Source: Oscillospiraceae bacterium
GTDB lineage: Bacteria > Bacillota > Clostridia > Oscillospirales > Oscillospiraceae
DNA: 10,523 nucleotides
Assembly: GCA_017936205.1 (NCBI GenBank)
Contig: JAGBGB010000223.1
Span: forward strand, 1-10,523
Direction: 5' to 3'
The notes beneath the pieces are model-generated. The model searched no databases. It had not been told where the DNA came from and was given only the letters and a program-made list of their open reading frames with translations. The position numbers were made by a program, and so were the translations under genes. Positions 1 through 4,166 of this stretch are shown here, piece by piece (the stretch's first letter is position 1; each line of letters starts with the position of its first letter).

Positions 1-97
1 CTTCGCCCCTACGCACGGTGCAGTCTTTTGCTTGCGAGCAATACCATATTGGGTAGTAAGCTTACGAAAGGTGATAGCATAATACGGTATTTTTCTG

Positions 98-934
98 TCA
101 ATAGTGCTTCTGTCCTGCGTAGCCGCAGCGGCGACACAGCTCCTCGCAGGGTCGTCTGTTCTGTAGGGAGTGCTTCAGTGTAAGGGCTCGATCCGAGTTT
201 AGGATCTCATCCAGCTCCTGCTCAAAGAGATTCCCCAAGGGGATCCCTCCATCTGCATCCAGACAGCAGGGAACCACTGTTCCGTCACAGAGGATTCCCA
301 CCTGATCCCGCAGCCCATAGCAGCCATAAGAACCGCTCTGTTCCGGCGCCTGAAGGTCCGGCCAGTCGAAGCGTTGTCCCCATTCCAGAAACACCTTGGG
401 AGCCAAGCGACTGCCGGAATAGGTATCCGTCCACGGCTCCGAGAAGAAGTTGCGCATCTGCCCTAAGATCTCCTCATTCAGTGCATCCGCTCCTCCCTGA
501 TTCCACAGACGCATAACCGACAGGATCCCCCTGTCAGATGCCTTCCTGCAGAAGGAGAAGCACTGCTGTAAATACTCTCTCAGGCTCATGCCCATTTGAT
601 TGACCTCATAGCAGTGGAGAGAAATGCTGACCTTATACAGGACAGGGGCATCCAGAAGCTCTTGCTCCCTCTTGCCCAGCAGACTGCCGTTGGTAGTCAG
701 GATCACCCGAAAGCCCAGCTCGTCGGCGATCTCCATAAAGGCACTCAGCTCCGGGTGAAGCAGAGGCTCTCCCATAAGGTGGAAATATAAGAATTCTACC
801 TTTCCCTGCAGCTTCCCTGCCAAGGTGCGGAATTCCTCCACCGTCAGAAGGTGCGGCTTCCGTGCTGTTCCGTGGCAAAAGCTACAGGCAAGATTACAAA
901 CATTGGTGATCTCCAAATAGGCTTTCTTCAGCAT
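98..934 (-). CDS. Radical SAM protein with C-terminal SPASM-type cysteine domain
   Basis: The 278-residue protein opens directly with the radical SAM cluster motif C13-x3-C17-x2-C20, which binds the 4Fe-4S cluster that cleaves S-adenosylmethionine. MGEPL at residues 54-58 matches the GGE-type SAM-binding motif, and LTTNG follows at 79-83. The C-terminal third is SPASM-like: C205, C216, a DG-x-VVPCC stretch with C223 and C224, an LGN at 233-235, and C263, C267 and C270, enough for one auxiliary cluster. Family members modify peptides or proteins or activate enzymes, but no substrate is obvious here and no precursor-peptide gene was seen nearby. At 278 residues it is compact for a SPASM protein. 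The start is supported by a GAGG at 944-941, six bases upstream. It is the last gene seen in a minus-strand run, 25 bp after the KPVIYLYP gene. The remaining 97 bp to the window edge show no gene or terminator. Family assignment is secure; role is unknown. Confidence 0.9.
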   Translation of the reverse strand: MLKKAYLEITNVCNLACSFCHGTARKPHLLTVEEFRTLAGKLQGKVEFLYFHLMGEPLLHPELSAFMEIADELGFRVILTTNGSLLGKREQELLDAPVLYKVSISLHCYEVNQMGMSLREYLQQCFSFCRKASDRGILSVMRLWNQGGADALNEEILGQMRNFFSEPWTDTYSGSRLAPKVFLEWGQRFDWPDLQAPEQSGSYGCYGLRDQVGILCDGTVVPCCLDADGGIPLGNLFEQELDEILNSDRALTLKHSLQNRRPCEELCRRCGYAGQKHY

Positions 935-959
935 ACGTTACCTCAGTTTCATTCTATAG

Positions 960-1514
960 TTATCTTCTCGCTGCCTCTGCTCCGCCCCACTCTACCACAG
1001 TGAAGCCCTGTCGATCTGCTGTGATCAATTCCTGTGTAGGCAGGTCAACAGGCAGCTGTGAACCATACCATGCCATAAACACGCGGATCATGCTGTCCGG
1101 CTCCGGTGAGATCCGCAGCTTGGCAGCCTCCTCATAGTTCTCCTTCTGGAAAGAGATCACATTGTACGGATTCTGTTCCATCAGGGGCAGCCAGTACACA
1201 ATAAACTCATTTGCCTCACGGCGGTTCAGCCCTAAGGTCTCCAGCGCTCCCTCCAAGAAGGCAGCAGTGTCCTCACCCGGCACGCAGAAGCCGGCAGAGA
1301 AGTCATATTCCGTCTCTCGCTTTCCTTCCCAGTACAGGTAGCTGTATTGCTTCCCCTGTGCATCGGTCAGTAGACCATCGGGCTCTGCGGTAACAGACCA
1401 GCCGTCCTTATATTTGGGGTAGGTGCAGCTCAGCTCTCCGTCATAGTCCAGCTCCACTTGCACCTTCTGCCTTTCTTCCGGGTAGAGGTAAATCACCGGC
1501 TTTGCCTCCGTCAT
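960..1514 (-). CDS. KPVIYLYP-motif protein of unknown function (probably the 3' half of a split gene)
   Basis: The 184-residue product begins MTEAKPVIYLYP and is rich in Tyr, Trp and Glu. It has a predicted beta-rich first half (VQVELDYDGEL, YSYLYWEG) and the conserved-looking stretches FLEGALETLGL, REANEFIVYWLP, NPYNVISF and GFTVVEWGG. I recognise this as a widespread but functionally uncharacterised Firmicute and Actinobacterial protein type. There are no catalytic motifs, signal peptide or membrane segment. An AGGAGG at 1525-1520 lies five bases upstream, so independent translation is possible. However, that same stretch also encodes Gly-Glu-Glu-Glu in a frame that stays open back to the stop codon of the lipoprotein gene upstream, so the Shine-Dalgarno match may be incidental. 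It is followed 25 bp later by the radical SAM gene. The frame is certainly coding; its status as a free-standing gene is doubtful. Confidence 0.8.
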   Translation of the reverse strand: MTEAKPVIYLYPEERQKVQVELDYDGELSCTYPKYKDGWSVTAEPDGLLTDAQGKQYSYLYWEGKRETEYDFSAGFCVPGEDTAAFLEGALETLGLNRREANEFIVYWLPLMEQNPYNVISFQKENYEEAAKLRISPEPDSMIRVFMAWYGSQLPVDLPTQELITADRQGFTVVEWGGAEAARR

Positions 1515-1583
1515 GATTTCCTCCTCCCCCCAATTTTCAGGCAGAAGCTCCTTCCCGTCCCATTTCTTCCCAACATAGAAAGT

Positions 1584-2042
1584 TTACCTGTCCCTTTCAC
1601 AGAAATATGGGAGCGGTGTGCCCCAGCACTGTCCATCGGGCAGTGTTGTCTGCAGGTACCACATCCGATTGGGTCCCAAGTCACTGACATGGAAGCGGAT
1701 CACCGTTTCCGTGTCTACATCCACTATATGATGGGGCTTTTCAGCCATGCGGAAAGAATCAGAGCCCTGAGCCGAGATCCGGAACAGCTCAACCTTGCTG
1801 CCCACGAAGCGTGGAAGAATGATCACTTCCTCGCCGTACAAGCCTAAATTCATGGCGTTTTCAAATTCCTCCGACTCTCTTTCGTAGAGAACCATAGCCA
1901 CCGCCTGTCCCTTGCCCAGTTCCTCCTCCACGGCAGCATAAGCAGCTGTCACAGGCAGTCCCCAACTCTCGGAGCAGGCTGTAAGAAACAAGCAGATCAG
2001 CAGTCCAAGGCTGAGAAGCTTGACCCAAATTTGATTTTTCAT
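1584..2042 (-). CDS. Predicted lipoprotein (probably the 5' half of a split gene)
   Basis: The 152-residue product has a clear lipoprotein signal: MKNQ then basic K8, a hydrophobic segment at residues 9-20, and the lipobox L20-T-A-C23, so C23 should be lipidated and the protein anchored outside the cytoplasmic membrane. The mature part has no motif I recognise. Features include VAMVLYERESEEFENAMNL and a Trp/Tyr-containing tail. The start is set by an AGGAGA at about 2057-2052. It is the first gene behind the minus-strand promoter at 2211-2239, with a leader of roughly 160 nt. The C-terminus ends abruptly (PYFCERDR) at a TAA. The same frame then continues for 23 sense codons into the KPVIYLYP frame, suggesting a nonsense mutation rather than a natural end. 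The lipoprotein assignment is firm; function is unknown. Confidence 0.8.
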   Translation of the reverse strand: MKNQIWVKLLSLGLLICLFLTACSESWGLPVTAAYAAVEEELGKGQAVAMVLYERESEEFENAMNLGLYGEEVIILPRFVGSKVELFRISAQGSDSFRMAEKPHHIVDVDTETVIRFHVSDLGPNRMWYLQTTLPDGQCWGTPLPYFCERDR

Positions 2043-2176
2043 ACGGTTTTATCTCCTTTCCTTCTGCCGCAAAGCCTGTAATACTTTGCTTCGCCGCATC
2101 ACAGCTACAGCTTGCAGCTTTCTTATGAATTTAGACGGAGAAAAGAGGTAAAAGTTCCCTTGTCTTTGGAGTTGTT

Positions 2177-2278
2177 TCACAAAAACTCTGATACCCTTAT
2201 GGTTTCCCCTATCATATCATCCTCCACTGTCCCCGTCAAGTCCATGCGTTCTTCTATTTTCGCAAGCAGTCGTTTCAA
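2177..2278 (-). CDS. Possible 33-residue small ORF, TTG start (weak)
   Basis: A TTG at 2278 is preceded at nine bases by AAGGAG. It opens a 33-codon frame encoding a charged, helix-prone peptide (KRLLAKIEERMDLTG near the start, RVSEFL at the end) that stops at 2177. The frame stays open some 60 bases further upstream without an ATG. The charged composition looks protein-like and could be a gene remnant or a tiny regulator, but I do not recognise a family. A good minus-strand promoter lies inside it, which argues against translation. Kept only as a candidate. Confidence 0.2.
   Translation of the reverse strand: MKRLLAKIEERMDLTGTVEDDMIGETIRVSEFL
2211..2239 (-). promoter_or_regulatory. Predicted sigma-A promoter of the lipoprotein/radical SAM operon
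   Basis: On the minus strand, TTGACG (2239-2234) is followed after exactly 17 bases by TATGAT (2216-2211), one mismatch per box from the vegetative consensus. Transcription would start near 2204, giving a leader of about 160 nt before the lipoprotein start. It overlaps the small-ORF candidate at 2177-2278, so the two interpretations compete. Confidence 0.6.
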
Positions 2279-2332
2279 TAGCCTTGACTCCTTTTTTCTT
2301 CTTGTCCTTTGGCGAAATTCGAGGATTTTTTC

Positions 2333-2361
2333 TTGACAGTCTGCTTAAAATCTGTTATAAT
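2333..2361 (+). promoter_or_regulatory. Consensus sigma-A promoter of the tetR-degV operon
   Basis: TTGACA (2333-2338), a 17-base spacer, and TATAAT (2356-2361) match the vegetative consensus perfectly. The predicted start is near 2368, inside the first of the tandem repeats just downstream, so a protein bound there would block initiation. Confidence 0.85.
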
Positions 2362-2398
2362 CACTAACAATTTATAGTCCCACTAACAGATAAGTAGT
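2362..2398. promoter_or_regulatory. Tandem repeat, probable TetR-family operator
   Basis: CACTAACA occurs at 2362-2369 and again at 2381-2388, 19 bp apart. Each copy is part of a loose palindrome bounded by ACTA and TAGT (2363-2378 and 2382-2398). The block begins at the base after the -10 box and ends six bases before the tetR start. This is the expected place for autorepression by the TetR protein. The symmetry is limited to the outer four bases, so binding is an inference from position and repetition. Confidence 0.5.
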
Positions 2399-2403
2399 TC
2401 CCC

Positions 2404-3027
2404 ATGACAAGAGAACAGGAGAGAACCACCAACCGCAATGCCATTATTGCCGCAGCTACCAAGCGATTCCTGCGGGACGGCATCGACAAAACAACGGTAG
2501 CAGAGATCGCTGAGGAGGCTCTGCTTTCCGCCATGTCTGTATACCGCTATTTTGGCAACAAGCAAGCCATAGCCGTTGCGGTAGCCAACCATCTTCTGCA
2601 GGAGTACCTCTCAGAGCACCGCCACCGCTGTGCAGAGGCTCAGAAGCCCAATGAAACCGGTCATGAAGCCTTTGCCCGTATTATTCGTGCCTATATCGAA
2701 ACCTATGAAGCCCACCCGGAATATGTAGACTTCCTCCAAGACATCGGCTATTATTCCATGCGAGAAGGACTTTCCTACGATTTGGACTATATGCAGTTCG
2801 GCTCCATTCATGTGGATCACATAGACCGTCCTGCTCGGTTGGCTCTGTCTCAAGGCATCAAGGACGGTTCCATTCGCAGCGATATTGATTTAGAGCTGGT
2901 GGGACTGACCTTAGCAAATCTCCTGACCGGAGGAGTGAGCTTCCGTGGCCTGATCAACGAGAAGCAACAGGCTGCCATTATTCGACAAACCGCTGAAATG
3001 ATCATTTACTACACCAAGGAGGCATAA
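2404..3027 (+). CDS. TetR/AcrR-family transcriptional regulator
   Basis: The 207-residue protein has the standard TetR layout. The N-terminal three-helix DNA-binding domain has its helix-turn-helix at about residues 30-54 (TTVAEIAEEA, then the recognition helix ending in SVYRYFGNK), followed by an all-helical ligand-binding domain of about 150 residues that also dimerises. Length is typical for the family. The ligand cannot be deduced. Its tight linkage to a DegV/FakB-type fatty-acid-binding gene makes an acyl effector plausible, and TetR-DegV pairs are common in Firmicutes. The start at 2404 is the only in-frame ATG before the HTH, because a TAG at 2395-2397 closes the frame upstream. Unusually, no Shine-Dalgarno sequence is visible before it, although the rest of the window uses strong ones. 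It is probably autoregulated through the tandem repeats at 2362-2398. Its TAA directly abuts the degV ATG. Confidence 0.92.
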   Translation: MTREQERTTNRNAIIAAATKRFLRDGIDKTTVAEIAEEALLSAMSVYRYFGNKQAIAVAVANHLLQEYLSEHRHRCAEAQKPNETGHEAFARIIRAYIETYEAHPEYVDFLQDIGYYSMREGLSYDLDYMQFGSIHVDHIDRPARLALSQGIKDGSIRSDIDLELVGLTLANLLTGGVSFRGLINEKQQAAIIRQTAEMIIYYTKEA

Positions 3028-3900
3028 ATGAACAAGTATATTCTATTAACCGATTCCTGCGCTGATCTTTCTCAGGAGCAGTACAAGGAGCTGGACATCG
3101 AAATGATTCCCCTGACCTTCCTGTTGGAGGGAAAGAGCTACGAAAACCGCCCCGACGAGAGCAGTATGAAGTTCTCCGAGGTCTACGGAAAGCTCCGTGA
3201 CGGTGCCAACATTCAGACCAGTGCCATTAACGTAGAGCAGTTCCGCAATGCCTATCTCCCCTACCTTCAGAAGGGTCTGGACATTCTGTACATCGGCTTC
3301 TCCTCTGCTCTCAGCGGAACCTACAGTGCAGGCTGTATTGCTGCCCAGGATCTCGCAGAGGAATTCCCGGAGCGGAAGATCCTGACTGTAGACAGTCTTG
3401 GTGCTGCCTTGGGACAGGGTCTGATGCTGTACCTGACTGCCAAGAAGCGTCTGGCAGGAGCAAGCATAGAAGAAGCTGCTGCTTATATCGAGGAGCTGAA
3501 GCTGCAGCTGTGCCACTGGTTCACCGTCGATGATCTGTTTTTCCTGAAGCGTGGCGGCCGTCTCAGCGGTGCCACTGCCCTTATTGGCAGTGCCTTAGGG
3601 ATCAAGCCTGTGCTCCATGTGGATAACGAGGGCCACCTTGTAAAGGTCTCCACCGTTCGAGGACGGAAGAATTCCCTCAAGGCGCTGGCAGAAAAAATGG
3701 CTGCTACCGCCATTGACCCTGCAAATCAAACCATCTTCATCGGTCACGGTGACTGCCGTGAGGATGCGGAGCTTCTTGCCCAAATGATCAAGGACAGTTG
3801 CGGCTACAAGGATATCCATATCGGCTATGTAGGGCCTGTCATCGGTGCCCACTCCGGTCCGGGAACCATCGCCCTCTTCTTCATCGGATCTGGACGCTAA
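3028..3900 (+). CDS. DegV family protein (FakB-type fatty-acid-binding subunit)
   Basis: The 290-residue length and motifs fit the DegV/FakB family. Visible motifs are TDSCADL (8-14) at the N-terminus, QTS (63-65), GFSSALSGTYS (90-100), TVDSLGAALGQG (120-131), LKRGGRLSG (173-181), GIKPVLHVDNEG (191-202) and the C-terminal GAHSGPGT (273-280). In characterised FakB proteins these loops enclose the acyl chain and its carboxylate, and the protein presents the fatty acid to the kinase FakA, making acyl-phosphate for phospholipid synthesis. No fakA is present in this window. Translation is tightly coupled to tetR: the ATG begins immediately after the tetR TAA, with AAGGAGG at 3016-3022 inside the end of tetR and a 5-base spacer. 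A perfect inverted repeat 24 bp after the stop probably ends the transcript. The family is certain. The fatty-acid role follows from homologues, and the specific chain is unknown. Confidence 0.93.
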   Translation: MNKYILLTDSCADLSQEQYKELDIEMIPLTFLLEGKSYENRPDESSMKFSEVYGKLRDGANIQTSAINVEQFRNAYLPYLQKGLDILYIGFSSALSGTYSAGCIAAQDLAEEFPERKILTVDSLGAALGQGLMLYLTAKKRLAGASIEEAAAYIEELKLQLCHWFTVDDLFFLKRGGRLSGATALIGSALGIKPVLHVDNEGHLVKVSTVRGRKNSLKALAEKMAATAIDPANQTIFIGHGDCREDAELLAQMIKDSCGYKDIHIGYVGPVIGAHSGPGTIALFFIGSGR

Positions 3901-3923
3901 GCAGTTCTTACTCTTTCGAACAT

Positions 3924-3980
3924 AAAATACCCACCAAATCGGATCGCACATTGCAGTTTTTCCGATTTGGTGGGTATTTT
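3924..3980. terminator. Perfect 20-bp inverted repeat, probable bidirectional terminator
   Basis: The arms at 3924-3943 and 3961-3980 are exact reverse complements, starting AAAATACCCACC and ending GGTGGGTATTTT, around a 17-nt loop. Read on either strand, the stem has an A-run at its foot and a T-run at its end, the arrangement of a bidirectional intrinsic terminator. It lies 24 bp after the degV stop and beyond the 3' end of the convergent synthetase gene. The T-run (four, then GTATTTCT) is modest and the loop is long. Confidence 0.65.
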
Positions 3981-4060
3981 GTATTTCTGATGAAAGGATC
4001 ACAGCCTACATACAGACCGCTTATACTGAGTTTCTTTAGAAAGACATTTTTAATGGCTAC

Positions 4061-4159
4061 TTTCTATAGCCCGAAAGGGCGTAGAAACTCGTACAAGACG
4101 CCTTATGTGCCCAGCAGGGCACATAAGGTCCAATGAAAAGTGTCCACTTTTCATTGGAC
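4061..4159. repeat. Three adjacent hairpins between convergent genes
   Basis: Three inverted repeats follow each other. The first is TTTCTA...GCCC (4061-4072) pairing with GGGC...TAGAAA (4077-4087) around a GAAA tetraloop, with a small internal mismatch. The second is CCTTATGTGCCC (4101-4112), a perfect 12-bp arm pairing with 4117-4128 around AGCA. The third is a 14-bp perfect stem, TCCAATGAAAAGTG (4129-4142) with 4145-4158, whose first base follows directly on the second hairpin. Neither perfect stem is followed by a T-run on either strand, so these are not ordinary intrinsic terminators. The block lies 8 bp beyond the synthetase stop codon. It could be a palindromic intergenic repeat element, an mRNA 3' stabiliser or a small structured RNA. 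Copy number in the genome would decide. Confidence 0.6.
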
Positions 4160-4166
4160 AGTAGTA

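Larger units (their letters stand above)
960..2042 (-). pseudogene. Apparent single lipoprotein gene interrupted by one in-frame TAA
   Basis: The lipoprotein frame (2042-1584) and the KPVIYLYP frame (1514-960) are in the same frame. The 69 bases between them hold 23 sense codons with protein-like composition, reading TFYVGKKWDGKELLPENWG then EEEI, straight into MTEAKPVIYLYP. Removing the TAA at 1586-1584 gives one continuous frame of 361 codons including the two stops. The second half lacks its own signal peptide, while the first half supplies a lipobox, so an intact ancestor would be a lipoprotein of about 360 residues. One substitution (for example CAA or AAA to TAA) explains the break. The alternatives are readthrough or re-initiation at 1514, where a good AGGAGG happens to be present, or a sequencing error. 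Neither half is otherwise decayed, so the event would be recent. Confidence 0.6.
2043..2403. other. Divergent intergenic region between the lipoprotein and tetR genes
   Basis: These 361 bp carry a minus-strand promoter (2211-2239), a plus-strand promoter with tandem operator-like repeats (2333-2398), and a weak small-ORF candidate (2177-2278). The lipoprotein leader contains a short inverted repeat, GCAAAG at 2069-2074 and CTTTGC at 2084-2089 with a 9-nt loop. It lies 12 bases upstream of the Shine-Dalgarno site and could be a leader hairpin. No riboswitch class or RNA gene was recognised. Confidence 0.6.

Noticed and set aside
1..97. Possible RNA gene or terminator at the left edge
   Set aside because: Only a 5-bp TTGCT/AGCAA stem was found. 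There is no cloverleaf, no T-run and no rRNA-like block.
73..101. TTGACA on the minus strand overlapping the radical SAM stop codon, as a promoter for a gene further left
   Set aside because: No convincing -10 box at 16-18 bases (best is TGCTAT at 16), and no gene start is visible in the remaining 97 bp.
3798..4136. Plus-strand frame of 112 codons spanning the end of degV, the inverted repeat and the hairpin block
   Set aside because: It starts inside degV in another frame and runs through palindromic non-coding DNA. There is no domain or plausible start signal.
4101..4158. Reading the two perfect hairpins as rho-independent terminators of the fusion synthetase gene
   Set aside because: Neither stem is followed by a run of T on the minus strand. 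They are better kept as structured repeats of unknown role.
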